Source: Algoriphagus lutimaris (GTDB lineage Bacteria; Bacteroidota; Bacteroidia; Cytophagales; Cyclobacteriaceae). From it: a DNA stretch of 64,000 bases. The notes beneath the pieces were generated by a model. It was not told where the DNA came from, ran no database searches, and was given only the letters and a program-made list of their open reading frames with translations. Location of the stretch: positions 640,384 to 704,383 of the forward strand of contig NZ_JAFIDJ010000002.1 of NCBI RefSeq assembly GCF_017051705.1. Direction: 5' to 3'. Below, one piece after another: positions 10,205 through 18,890 of this stretch. Made by a program: the position numbers and the translations under genes. How positions within the stretch are numbered: position 1 is the first letter of the stretch; each line of letters opens with the position of its first letter.

Positions 10205-11605
10205 GTGCTTTCAGTAAATATCATTTCCATCATTCTTCTATTTACCCTCAAGAGGCCGCTGAGTACTAAACAGGTTTCTGAAGAGTGGAAACGTTTATTC
10301 AATTATGGAATAATAGCTGCGATAGCCTTAATGGTGATTGAGTGGGTTCCCATGCCCTCCCTCATTTCCTTCATTGCCAGCATCGCAGGATATCTATTGA
10401 TCAGTGCGATTGTCTTTGTGACCCTACAATTTCCTGCGCTGGAGCACAAGAAAGGTGTGGTCTATGCCTGGTTGCCAATTATCGTCATTTCCATCATTTC
10501 GGAAATTTTTGTGGCGCTGGCCCCGGAATTTTACAATAAATGGGATTCCTATTTCGAAACCGCTGAAGCATTTGCGTTTATCTGGGCCATTGCTATGTGG
10601 ATCATCAATGCCAAGCAAAAGAAAAACTTGGAGAAAGAGCGAATCAAGGCGTTGGAGAAGGAAAAGGAACTGGAAATCACTGAGCAGTTAAAAAATCAGT
10701 TTGAGCAACAGGTGAAAGCCCGAACAGCAGAATTGACAGCCCAGAAAAACGAATTGGAGAAAATTGTGCAGGAACTGAAATCCACTCAATCCCAATTGAT
10801 CCACGCAGAAAAAATGGCTTCACTCGGGGAACTTACCGCAGGCATCGCGCATGAGATCCAAAACCCCCTCAATTTTGTGAATAATTTCTCTGAATTGAGT
10901 AATGAGCTATTAGTGGAGATGAAGGAAGAAATCGAGGCGGGAAATTATGAATTGGCACTGGAAATTGTGGATGACATCACGCAAAACCTACAAAAAATAG
11001 CCCACCATGGTAATCGCGCTGATTCCATTGTTAAAGGAATGCTTCAACATAGCCGAATCAATTCTGGAGAAAAGGAATTAACAGACCTAAATAATCTGGC
11101 GGATGAATTTCTAAGACTTTCCTATCACGGGCTTCGAGCCAAAGACAAAAGCTTCAATTCGGATTTCAAGCTAAACCTGGATCCTAATCTTCCCAAAGTA
11201 AAGGTGGTAGCTCAGGATTTCGGTAGACTGATCTTAAACCTCGTCAACAATGCCTTCTTCGCTGTCAATGAGAAAAAGAGCAAGTTAGATCCCAATTCGG
11301 AGGAGGGGAAAAACTACCAGCCTACAGTAGAAGTCACCACTTCTCTCGAAAATAATAAGATCAAAATCACGGTATCGGATAATGGAAGTGGAATTCCTAA
11401 AGCCATCAAAGAAAAGATATTTCAGCCATTTTTTACCACCAAACCTACTGGGTCTGGAACAGGCTTAGGTTTGAGTTTGAGTTACGATATTGTCAAAGCA
11501 CATGGGGGAGATTTCAAAGTGGATTCAGTAGAAGGAGAGCAAACCACTTTTACCATAATTCTTCCTCTTGATAAGCTCGAGAAATCAGATAAAGCTGAAG
11601 AATAA
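10205..11605 (+). CDS. Multi-pass membrane sensor histidine kinase
   Basis: 466 residues from a GTG start; no in-frame ATG would keep the first membrane segment. Four to five membrane helices lie within residues 1-135, followed by a charged coiled coil (about 138-195), HisKA with His216 ([16 protein letters not shown]) and HATPase_c with DNGSGIP and the [10 protein letters not shown] lid. There is no periplasmic sensor domain, so the membrane part itself is probably the input (inference). The core is paralogous to the two kinases upstream. The receiver genes begin 45 bp downstream, which suggests one transcript. Confidence 0.9.
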   Translation: MLSVNIISIILLFTLKRPLSTKQVSEEWKRLFNYGIIAAIALMVIEWVPMPSLISFIASIAGYLLISAIVFVTLQFPALEHKKGVVYAWLPIIVISIISEIFVALAPEFYNKWDSYFETAEAFAFIWAIAMWIINAKQKKNLEKERIKALEKEKELEITEQLKNQFEQQVKARTAELTAQKNELEKIVQELKSTQSQLIHAEKMASLGELTAGIAHEIQNPLNFVNNFSELSNELLVEMKEEIEAGNYELALEIVDDITQNLQKIAHHGNRADSIVKGMLQHSRINSGEKELTDLNNLADEFLRLSYHGLRAKDKSFNSDFKLNLDPNLPKVKVVAQDFGRLILNLVNNAFFAVNEKKSKLDPNSEEGKNYQPTVEVTTSLENNKIKITVSDNGSGIPKAIKEKIFQPFFTTKPTGSGTGLGLSLSYDIVKAHGGDFKVDSVEGEQTTFTIILPLDKLEKSDKAEE

Positions 11606-11650
11606 AAAAAGAGTAAAAAGTCAACATGAGTTTACTTTAAAGAAAGAAAA

Positions 11651-12046
11651 ATGAATATTTTGATAGTAGATGATGAAATGGATGTAGAAATACTTTTTCG
11701 TCAAAAATTCAGGAAAGAAATAAAGAAAGGAGAGATCAGCTTATCTTTTGCCTTTTCTGGACAAGAAGCATTGGATTTTTTAGAACAAGAAAATCCTCCC
11801 CAAGTTGTATATGTGTTTTCGGATATCAATATGCCCGGGATGACCGGCTTAGAATTGTTGAAAAAAATAAAGGAACGTTTTCCACAAATCAATGTCAGCA
11901 TGATATCCGCATATGGGGATACCGAAAACTATGAAAAAGCGATTGATTCAGGGGCAAAAGAGTTTTTTACAAAACCCATAGACTTTGAATTTTTAAAATC
12001 AGAAATCGCCAATTTGGTTCATAAACAAAAATCAAATAAGCCATGA
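11651..12046 (+). CDS. Single-domain response regulator (receiver only)
   Basis: 131 residues forming only a receiver: acidic pair in VDDEMD near the N-terminus, phospho-acceptor Asp58 in FSDINMPGMTG, and the conserved Thr/Ser (ISAYG) and Lys (FFTKPIDF) switch residues. No output domain. It overlaps the next gene by four bases (ATGA), a typical translational-coupling junction, so the receiver and the receiver-cyclase are made together. It may act as a shared phosphate acceptor or sink for the three kinases (inference). Confidence 0.95.
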   Translation: MNILIVDDEMDVEILFRQKFRKEIKKGEISLSFAFSGQEALDFLEQENPPQVVYVFSDINMPGMTGLELLKKIKERFPQINVSMISAYGDTENYEKAIDSGAKEFFTKPIDFEFLKSEIANLVHKQKSNKP

Positions 12047-13083
12047 TCAGAATATTAGTGGTAGATGATGAGGCGGATCTAGAGGTACTTATCAGACAGA
12101 AATTTAGAAAGAAAATCCGTTCTAAGGAATATGAGTTCCATTTTGCCCTCAACGGTAAAAAAGCATTGGAACTCATGGAGGAATCAAAGAATATTGACAT
12201 GATTCTGAGTGACATCAATATGCCTGAGATGGACGGATTGACACTGCTTTCGCGGGTAAAAGAACAAAACTCCTTATTGAAAACGGTCATTATATCCGCC
12301 TATGGAGATATGGAAAATATACGTACCGCCATGAACCTGGGTGCTTTTGATTTTATCACCAAGCCGGTGGATTTTCAAGACTTGGAAATTACTATTGAGA
12401 AAACCATCACCTACATCAATCAGATCAAGGACACCCTCAAAGCCATGAAGGAAAATAACATCCTGAGAATGTATGTGGATGAGACTGTACTGAACTTTAT
12501 GGGAGGCAGGGAAATAGAAAGTGGACTGATCGAAAACGAAACCATGGAAGCGGCAGTAGCTTTTATCGATCTCTGCGGATTTACGGCCATCAGTGAAAAT
12601 GAAGAACCCAACGTAGTGGTGGGCCAGCTCAATGATTATTTTGACATGATGGTGCGGGAAATCATCGCCGAACAAGGCATTATTGACAAGTTTATTGGCG
12701 ATGCGGTAATGGCAGTGTTCAAAGGAGAAGATTATGAAAAGCGGGCTATTCGTGCAAGTATCGCCATTCGGGATAAGATGAACGCCATGCCAGTATTTTC
12801 AGAGAAATCCGGATTCCAACCCAAAGTTTCCATCGGAATCAATAAGGGCGAAATGGTCTCAGGTAACATTGGGTCCATTTCATTGAAGAGACTGGACTAC
12901 ACCGTGATTGGGGATACCGTCAATGTAGCATCCCGATTACAATCCAAAGCCAGCCCAGGGCAGATCCTAATTTTGGAACAATACCAACATGACGTGAAAG
13001 ATGATTTTAAGATCTCCAAGATTGGGGAAATGGTCTTGAAAAATAAAGCAAAACCTGTCACCGTCTATGAAGTAAACTCCTAA
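12043..13083 (+). CDS. Receiver-class III nucleotide cyclase fusion
   Basis: 346 residues. An N-terminal receiver (1-120; phospho-acceptor Asp57 in LSDINMPEMDG; ISAYG; FITKPVDF) is joined by a helical linker to a class III adenylate/guanylate cyclase domain (about 168-345). Both metal-binding aspartates are present (Asp176 in FIDLCGF, Asp220 in FIGDAVMAVF), as are the purine-selecting Lys216 and the transition-state Asn294/Arg298 in NVASRL, so the enzyme should be active. The Lys and Asp/Thr pattern favours ATP as substrate, but this family has exceptions. Phosphorylation probably gates cyclic-nucleotide production (inference). It is translationally coupled to the preceding receiver. Confidence 0.93.
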   Translation: MIRILVVDDEADLEVLIRQKFRKKIRSKEYEFHFALNGKKALELMEESKNIDMILSDINMPEMDGLTLLSRVKEQNSLLKTVIISAYGDMENIRTAMNLGAFDFITKPVDFQDLEITIEKTITYINQIKDTLKAMKENNILRMYVDETVLNFMGGREIESGLIENETMEAAVAFIDLCGFTAISENEEPNVVVGQLNDYFDMMVREIIAEQGIIDKFIGDAVMAVFKGEDYEKRAIRASIAIRDKMNAMPVFSEKSGFQPKVSIGINKGEMVSGNIGSISLKRLDYTVIGDTVNVASRLQSKASPGQILILEQYQHDVKDDFKISKIGEMVLKNKAKPVTVYEVNS

Positions 13084-13121
13084 CTTATTCAGCCACAGCA
13101 GCTATCAAATACTCACTAATT

Positions 13122-13155
13122 AAAAAAATTGGCCGCAATCGGTCAATTTTTTTAA
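13122..13155. terminator. Rho-independent terminator after the kinase/receiver cluster
   Basis: A 13-bp stem (13122-13134 with 13141-13153, one G-U pair) closes a 6-nt loop and is flanked by an A tract on the left and a T tract on the right, so it could work in both directions. It separates the signalling genes from the amidohydrolase. Confidence 0.85.
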
Positions 13156-13221
13156 TTTCAGGGCCAATCATTTGCCTTCAAACAAGATTAAGCTGTAGAT
13201 TATTTACCCAAATACCACTAT

Positions 13222-16200
13222 ATGAAAAAATTTACCCAACCTGCCTTGTTGGTTGCATTGGGAGCATCGGTGAGTTTTGCCACGATGACTCCAAAACCAA
13301 CAAAGAAACTGGTACCCATGGATCATGCAACAATGGTTCAGACGGACAGCACCAAAAAAGATTCCATTGTAACCCCAAAGTTTAAAGACCTTCCCCTCAA
13401 GCCCGAACGAGAAGTAAAATTCAATACCAAACAAGGTACTTGGATGAGTGTGGATGTGAGCCCGGATGGAAAAACTTTGGCTTTTGACTTACTGGGAGAT
13501 ATTTACACGATTCCGATCGAAGGTGGAAAAGCCTCTCCAGTAACCACAGGTATGGCTTATGAAACCCACCCTAGATTTTCTCCGGATGGAGAGAAAATCC
13601 TCTTCACGTCCGATCGCGCCGGAAACGACAACCTTTGGTACATCGATCTGGTCAAAAAAGACACCGTTCAGATCACCAAAGACAAAAATGGGGACGTTCC
13701 AGGTGCAGACTGGACCCCAGATTCCGAATACATCGTGGTCAGTAAAGGAAGAAGGATCTCCAAATTGTGGATGTACCATAAAGATGGAGGTGGCGGCATT
13801 CAATTGAATGAAAATCCGAGCAACATTAAAACCATCGATCCTTTTGTCAGCCCGGATGGAAAAAAGGTGTACTATTCCCTGAGAAGCGGAGCCTGGAATT
13901 ACAATGCCTTGCTTCCACAATACCAAATTGGAACCTATGACTTTGAAAAAGGAGAGGTCAACCGAATTACCTCCCGATATGGTTCTGCTTTCACTCCAAC
14001 CCTGAGTGATGATGGCAAATGGATGGTCTATGGTTCTCGTTGGGAAGAAAAAACTGGCTTGGTACTTAGAAACATGGAAACAGGAGAAGAAAATTGGTTG
14101 GCTTATCCAGTACAACGAGATGAGCAGGAATCCATCGCTCCCCAAGGAGTATTACCAGCCATGGCCTTCACGCCTGATAGCAAACATGTCATCGCTTCTT
14201 ATGATGGTAAAATCTGGAAAATCTCCGTGGATGGCGACAGCCCTCAGGAAATTCCATTCGAAGTAGATGTGAACCTGGCTATGGGACCTCGCTTGTATTT
14301 CAATTACGAAATCAAAGATACGACAGCAGCAAGAGCCACTCAGATCCGGGATGCAGTTCCTTCTCCTGACGGAAAGAAATTAGCATTTACTGCTCTAAAC
14401 AGATTGTATGTAATGGACTATCCTGATGGGGAGCCAAAACGAATCACCAATCATGATTTCACCGAAGCCATGCCTACCTGGAGTCCTGATGGAACCCAAC
14501 TGGCATTTGTAGGTTGGAATGAAACCGAAGGAGGACATATCTACAAGGCTACTTTAGGAAACAGAGGCAGCGTATCCCAACTCACTACCGAAAGTGCGCT
14601 ATACATGCAGCCCGCTTGGAGTCCAAGAAATAGAATCGCCGTATTCAAAGCATCCAATCAAGTGATGAAAGATGCAGAAGGCCCAGGAATCAATGGTTCA
14701 GAAGCAGAATTGGTGTGGATCCCAGCTACCGGTGGGGAATTCAGAAAGATTATGGATGCAGGAAACCAGGGCAACGTACATTTCACCAAAGACACTTCAC
14801 GAGTATTCTTGAATGGTCCTGGTGGCACCTTGCTAGGTGTAAGATGGGATGGAACTGACGAAAAAGAATACGCAAAAATTACGGGCATCACTCCATTTGG
14901 GTCGGTCGCTGAATCCCATGATGATCATGGACATACCACCAATCCAGAAGAAGCATCAGATATCCGCTATGTGATGGGACTTCCTAGATCCAATGCCGAT
15001 GCAGTCAATTATTGCATGCTTCCTGAAGGCGCCAGCGCACAGGAACCACAGATGAGACCAAGCAGTGCCAGCACTATTTTGATGGCTCCGGAAGGAGATT
15101 TGGCAGTAGCCCAGGTGAATAACAATATTTATGTGGTGCAGATCCCGAAAGTTGGGAAGACTCCAAGCATTAATGTGGGTAATCCAGAATCCAGTAATTT
15201 CCCTTCCCGCCAACTCACCGAAATCGGAGGAGAATGGCCGGCTTGGGAAGCGAATGGCAAGAAAGTTCACTGGTCTTTGGGCAATGGACATTGGGTGTAT
15301 GACATCGACCGGGCTGAGTTTATCGAAGATTCAGTCAAGACTGCCAAAAAAGCAAAAATGATGGCAGATGCGGATTCTGTTGCTGCCTTGAAAGCTTTGG
15401 GACCTGAAGCGGTGAAAGCTGCCGATTCTGTAGCCAAAGCCAAAAAAGAAGCTTTGGCAGAATTGCTGAAAAATGACAAGGAAAAAGCAAAAGCAGATAG
15501 CATTTACAAAGCCGAACAAAAAGAAAAAGAAAGCTACAAACCTGTAGAAAAGCAAGTTTCGGTTTACTATACTAAAGACATTCCGAAAGGAACTGTCTTG
15601 CTAAGCAATGCCCGAATCGTCACCATGAAAGGGGATGAAATCATCGAGCGGGGAGATATTCTGATTGAAAATAACCGAATCAAAGCCGTTGGTGCCACCG
15701 GTACTTTGGATGCCGGAAATTCAAAAGTCATGGACATGTCTGGCAAGACCATTACCCCAGGCTTTATCGATACCCATGCGCACATGTGGCCAACTTGGGG
15801 ATTACATAAAAACTCGGTTTGGATCTATGCGGCCAACTTGGCATATGGAGTAACCACTACCCGGGATCCACAGACAGCTACTACCGATGTATTGACTTAC
15901 GGAGATATGGTGGAAGCTGGAATGGTGCCAGGACCTAGAGTGTACAGCACCGGACCAGGTGTAGGCTATTGGATGTATAATCTGAAGTCTCTGGATCAGA
16001 CCAAAAATGTACTGAAGCAATACAGCAAGTATTACAATACCCAATACATCAAAATGTATCTCGTAGGGAACCGTCAGCATAGACAGTGGGTGATTATGGC
16101 TGCCAAAGAACAGGAACTGATGCCTACCACGGAGGGTGGCTTGGATTTCAAACTAAACATGACCCAGCTGATCGATGGTTATCCAGGACATGAGCATTCT

Positions 16201-16851
16201 ATTCCGATTCATCCACTGTATCAGGATGTGACCAAGACCATTGCAGAAAGCAAGATGGCGGTGACTCCTACCCTCTTGGTAGCTTATGGTGGACCTTGGG
16301 CTGAGAACTATTACTACACTACCGAAAGCCCACTTCATGATCCGAAGCTGAACCGCTTCACTCCTTATGAGGAACTGAATGCCAAAGCAAGAAGAAGAGC
16401 CGGTGGATTAGGTGGCTGGTTTGCTCCGGAAGACCATGTATTTATGAAACATGCAGAAGGCATTAAATCCATCTTCGAGCAAGGTGGTTTAGCAGGTGTG
16501 GGTTCCCATGGTCAGCTACAAGGATTAGGTTATCACTGGGAACTTTGGTCTGTAGCCAGCGGAGGCATGGAAGCGCATGATGCACTAAAAGTGGCAACGA
16601 TCTCGGGAGCGGAAGCTTTGGGATTGGATAAAGAACTGGGAAGTATCGAAGTGGGGAAACTAGCCGACTTGGTGATTATGGATAGCAATCCATTGGAGAA
16701 TATCCGAAACACCAATAGCATTTCCCATGTGGTGAAGAACGGAAGAATCTATGATGGCAATACCTTGGATGAGGTCTATCCAACTCCTAGAAAGATGGAT
16801 GTAAGTCCTTGGACTAAAGTCGCTCCGGTTCCGAATACCAGTTTGAAGTAA
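13222..16851 (+). CDS. Secreted PD40 beta-propeller/amidohydrolase fusion protein
   Basis: 1209 residues. Signal peptide (about 1-22), then two TolB/DPP-IV-type propeller stretches with repeated 'SPDG-K' and 'WSPDG' blades (about 60-690), an Ala/Lys-rich helical linker (about 706-776), and a metal-dependent amidohydrolase domain to the end. Metal-ligand candidates are His852 and His854 (GFIDTHAHMWP), His990/His992 (GHEHSIP) and His1096 (GVGSHGQ); the end of the domain shows the usual GSIEVGKLADLVIMD. Known architecture in Bacteroidota and related phyla; substrate unknown, often suggested to be peptides or cyclic amides. A strong terminator follows. It is the last gene before the cassette region, and a stray copy of its last 60 bases plus terminator lies at 31.8 kb. 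Confidence 0.92.
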   Translation: MKKFTQPALLVALGASVSFATMTPKPTKKLVPMDHATMVQTDSTKKDSIVTPKFKDLPLKPEREVKFNTKQGTWMSVDVSPDGKTLAFDLLGDIYTIPIEGGKASPVTTGMAYETHPRFSPDGEKILFTSDRAGNDNLWYIDLVKKDTVQITKDKNGDVPGADWTPDSEYIVVSKGRRISKLWMYHKDGGGGIQLNENPSNIKTIDPFVSPDGKKVYYSLRSGAWNYNALLPQYQIGTYDFEKGEVNRITSRYGSAFTPTLSDDGKWMVYGSRWEEKTGLVLRNMETGEENWLAYPVQRDEQESIAPQGVLPAMAFTPDSKHVIASYDGKIWKISVDGDSPQEIPFEVDVNLAMGPRLYFNYEIKDTTAARATQIRDAVPSPDGKKLAFTALNRLYVMDYPDGEPKRITNHDFTEAMPTWSPDGTQLAFVGWNETEGGHIYKATLGNRGSVSQLTTESALYMQPAWSPRNRIAVFKASNQVMKDAEGPGINGSEAELVWIPATGGEFRKIMDAGNQGNVHFTKDTSRVFLNGPGGTLLGVRWDGTDEKEYAKITGITPFGSVAESHDDHGHTTNPEEASDIRYVMGLPRSNADAVNYCMLPEGASAQEPQMRPSSASTILMAPEGDLAVAQVNNNIYVVQIPKVGKTPSINVGNPESSNFPSRQLTEIGGEWPAWEANGKKVHWSLGNGHWVYDIDRAEFIEDSVKTAKKAKMMADADSVAALKALGPEAVKAADSVAKAKKEALAELLKNDKEKAKADSIYKAEQKEKESYKPVEKQVSVYYTKDIPKGTVLLSNARIVTMKGDEIIERGDILIENNRIKAVGATGTLDAGNSKVMDMSGKTITPGFIDTHAHMWPTWGLHKNSVWIYAANLAYGVTTTRDPQTATTDVLTYGDMVEAGMVPGPRVYSTGPGVGYWMYNLKSLDQTKNVLKQYSKYYNTQYIKMYLVGNRQHRQWVIMAAKEQELMPTTEGGLDFKLNMTQLIDGYPGHEHSIPIHPLYQDVTKTIAESKMAVTPTLLVAYGGPWAENYYYTTESPLHDPKLNRFTPYEELNAKARRRAGGLGGWFAPEDHVFMKHAEGIKSIFEQGGLAGVGSHGQLQGLGYHWELWSVASGGMEAHDALKVATISGAEALGLDKELGSIEVGKLADLVIMDSNPLENIRNTNSISHVVKNGRIYDGNTLDEVYPTPRKMDVSPWTKVAPVPNTSLK

Positions 16852-16870
16852 GAAACTCTAGAACTAATAG

Positions 16871-16903
16871 AAATCCCTCAGAGCGATCTGGGGGATTTTT
16901 TTG
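16871..16903 (+). terminator. Terminator T1 of the amidohydrolase
   Basis: AATCCCTCAGA pairs with TCTGGGGGATT (one G-U pair) around a short loop, followed by seven T. Versions of this terminator recur at 23001, 27080 (degenerate), 31895 and 43510 (degenerate), usually directly ahead of the 145-bp module that leads into a cassette gene. Confidence 0.88.
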
Positions 16904-16908
16904 TTTTA

Positions 16909-17050
16909 GGGGAAAAATAAAACCGAAACTATCCTAAATCGCCAAGGAAGTCCAACCCGAAATCCTTACTTTACATTCTATACCCCTATGGACAAGGGGG
17001 ATAGCTTCGCAATAGAATAGTCTGACTTGGGTTTATACCTGAATTGTGCT
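16909..17050 (+). repeat. Cassette-leader module, copy 1 of 9
   Basis: About 142 bp starting GGGGAAAAATAAA, containing CCAAGGAAGTC, TACCCC-TGTGGACAA, CGCAATAGA-TAGTC and ACTTGGGTTTATAC, and ending at the GTT-type core (here decayed to ATTGTGC). The 3' end of every copy lies at the start of a cassette. This copy follows the amidohydrolase terminator and could be the anchor end of the array (inference). Confidence 0.85.
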
Positions 17051-17073
17051 TCAAATGGAAACCCAAATAACCA

Positions 17074-17808
17074 ATGATTAAATTCTTCAGAAAAATTAGA
17101 CAAAACTTGCTTTCAGAAGGTAAAACTGGAAAGTACTTTAAATATGCTATTGGTGAAATCATACTTGTAGTTATTGGAATTTTGATTGCACTATCAATTA
17201 ATAATTGGAACCAAAAAAGAATCAATTCCCTAAGCGAAAGCCTATTGCTAAAGGAAATTAACACTGAATTTAAATTCAATAAAAAAGAGCTGGAAAGCAC
17301 CATTAGAACTTATACTCTTATTCGAAACCAGTGTAACTATTTAAGAAAGTCATTCCCTTTAGTCCAAAATGAAATAGATAGAGACTCTTTATCAAGAGCA
17401 TTACGTCAGCTACGAAATCTTGGTTCTGCAGATCTATCGATGGGATCTATTTCAACTTTAATCAATACATCATCTTTTGAAATTATTTCAAATACAGAAC
17501 TTCGAACTTTGCTAATTCAATGGGATGACTTGATATCTGATTATTTCGAAAGAGAGAAGCAAGCAATAAATTATACCAGACATACCATAATTCCCTATTT
17601 GGCGAAAAGAATCCCACAGCCCTATATTAAAGGGTTAGATGATGACCGTGTTGATTTATCATTTTTAAGCTCAATAGAATTTGAGAATTTAATTAACGAC
17701 CGACACCTAGATGCAAATACATTGTTGAACATTGTAGAACATGAAGACGATGAAATCCGAAAAGCAATAAATAGAATAATATTTCTAAGTAACGGTAGCA
17801 CGGAATAA
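17074..17808 (+). CDS. DUF6090-type small membrane protein, copy 1
   Basis: 244 residues. The N-terminus MIKFFRKIRQ is basic, followed by 'GKYFKYAIGE' and one membrane helix (about 27-46, ILVVIGILIALSINNW), then a long helical, charged C-terminal part. This N-terminal signature recurs in six other loci of the window. Function unknown; the shape (one helix, coiled C-terminal part) suggests a membrane-anchored protein of unknown partner. The leader CTTC-(about 22 nt)-ATG right after the core is shared with the other DUF6090 cassettes. Its upstream core (TTGTGC) does not pair with its downstream core (GGCTAAC), so this cassette looks like a hybrid or a decayed one. Confidence 0.82.
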   Translation: MIKFFRKIRQNLLSEGKTGKYFKYAIGEIILVVIGILIALSINNWNQKRINSLSESLLLKEINTEFKFNKKELESTIRTYTLIRNQCNYLRKSFPLVQNEIDRDSLSRALRQLRNLGSADLSMGSISTLINTSSFEIISNTELRTLLIQWDDLISDYFEREKQAINYTRHTIIPYLAKRIPQPYIKGLDDDRVDLSFLSSIEFENLINDRHLDANTLLNIVEHEDDEIRKAINRIIFLSNGSTE

Positions 17809-17847
17809 TAAAATGAATAATTTATTTGTTCCAAATAGATAACGAAA

Positions 17848-17977
17848 GGCTAACATCGGCTACACCCCAAGGCCTGGATCTTAGTACACCTCACACCCTC
17901 AAATCCTAAAAAAACCTATCTTTAGATGAACGCTATGCAATTAATACCGGCAACGGGGCATAGCCGTAACCGGTGGC
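17848..17977 (+). other. attC-like site S1
   Basis: Core GGCTAAC (17848-17854), 3-nt spacer ATC, arm GGCTACACCCC (17858-17868), a variable stretch, arm GGGGCATAGCC (17955-17965; 9 of 11 positions pair), 5-nt spacer GTAAC, then the degraded core CGGTGGC. The 3/5-nt spacer asymmetry is the same as at the other sites. Confidence 0.65.
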
Positions 17978-17994
17978 AATAATTAAATCAAATC

Positions 17995-18813
17995 ATGTTG
18001 AAAATAATATCTGTTATAATTTCATTGCTCTTCCTGGCTGGTTGCAGTCAAAAAGCAGAAAATAGAACTAAAGAACTAATAATTTTAGGTTCAGTCCATT
18101 TCCCTACAAGTGGGATAAATTCCGACTCGATTTACCTCGCTATAAAGAAAGTGAAGCCCGAGGTCATCTTAATGGAAAGGGACTCGGTTAGCTTTGACTC
18201 TGCATTTAACAGGAAGGTTGAGTATGAAGAGAACGAAGATCAGGCCGTTACCCGATATTTAAAAAATCATCCCAATACGATTCTCAGGCCTATTGAATTT
18301 GAAGGAAGAAACTCGTATCGAACCGAGGTGGGCTTGTATCCTCAAGCCGGAGAGGTGTATCAGAAACTCAATGAACTAAGTAAGGCTGGAAAATTCACCC
18401 CTAAAGAGAGTCAAATATGGAGCAGGTTTGCCAGTTATTGGGTTCATTTAGATAGTCTTTCTTCGGATAACCTAAAAGCGCTAAATAATGATGAGACTGA
18501 TGCTGTTATGGACAGCATCAAGTATTATCAGTATACAAAAATGAAGCAGATTGTGAATAACCGAGATGAATTCAATGAACAAATACTTGACTCAAAAGGA
18601 GACTCTGTTTCTTTAGTAGACTATTTCAATAAATGGGAACAGTTTGAACATTATGATCGAAATAATGCAATGGTATCTAATATTATAAGAACTTTAGACC
18701 GTTTACCAAATGATCGATTTATGCTGATTGTTGGATATCATCACCGCTATTACATTAAAAAGGCATTAGCAAGTAAAGCGCCTCACATTAAGCTGATTGA
18801 GTTTTATGAATAA
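17995..18813 (+). CDS. Lipoprotein resembling the TraB/TIKI fold
   Basis: 272 residues with a lipobox (FLAGC, Cys17). GSVHFP near residue 35, MERDS near 60 and a C-terminal VGYHHRYY are placed like the Gly-x-x-His, Glu-Arg and His-rich motifs of TraB/TIKI-like proteases, but I cannot confirm the family. Otherwise helical. Upstream core GGTGGCAAT pairs with the downstream ATTACCAAC at 7 of 9 positions, so it is a probable cassette. Function unknown. Confidence 0.65.
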   Translation: MLKIISVIISLLFLAGCSQKAENRTKELIILGSVHFPTSGINSDSIYLAIKKVKPEVILMERDSVSFDSAFNRKVEYEENEDQAVTRYLKNHPNTILRPIEFEGRNSYRTEVGLYPQAGEVYQKLNELSKAGKFTPKESQIWSRFASYWVHLDSLSSDNLKALNNDETDAVMDSIKYYQYTKMKQIVNNRDEFNEQILDSKGDSVSLVDYFNKWEQFEHYDRNNAMVSNIIRTLDRLPNDRFMLIVGYHHRYYIKKALASKAPHIKLIEFYE

Positions 18814-18821
18814 AACTTATT

Positions 18822-18872
18822 ACCAACAAGGTATAAAATGCATTAAAACGCATTTTATACAAAACGTAGGGA
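18822..18872. other. Compact attC-like site S2 that also forms a terminator
   Basis: Core ACCAAC (18822-18827), spacer AAG, arm GTATAAAATGC (18831-18841), 8-nt loop, arm GCATTTTATAC (18850-18860; all 11 bp pair), spacer AAAAC, core-like GTAGGGA. It sits between converging genes and should act as a bidirectional hairpin terminator as well. Confidence 0.72.
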
Positions 18873-18890
18873 TTCTCAATAATATTTTCG

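Noticed and set aside
13489-14145. 218-codon open frame on the minus strand
   Set aside because: It lies fully antisense to the conserved propeller part of the amidohydrolase and has no recognisable protein features.
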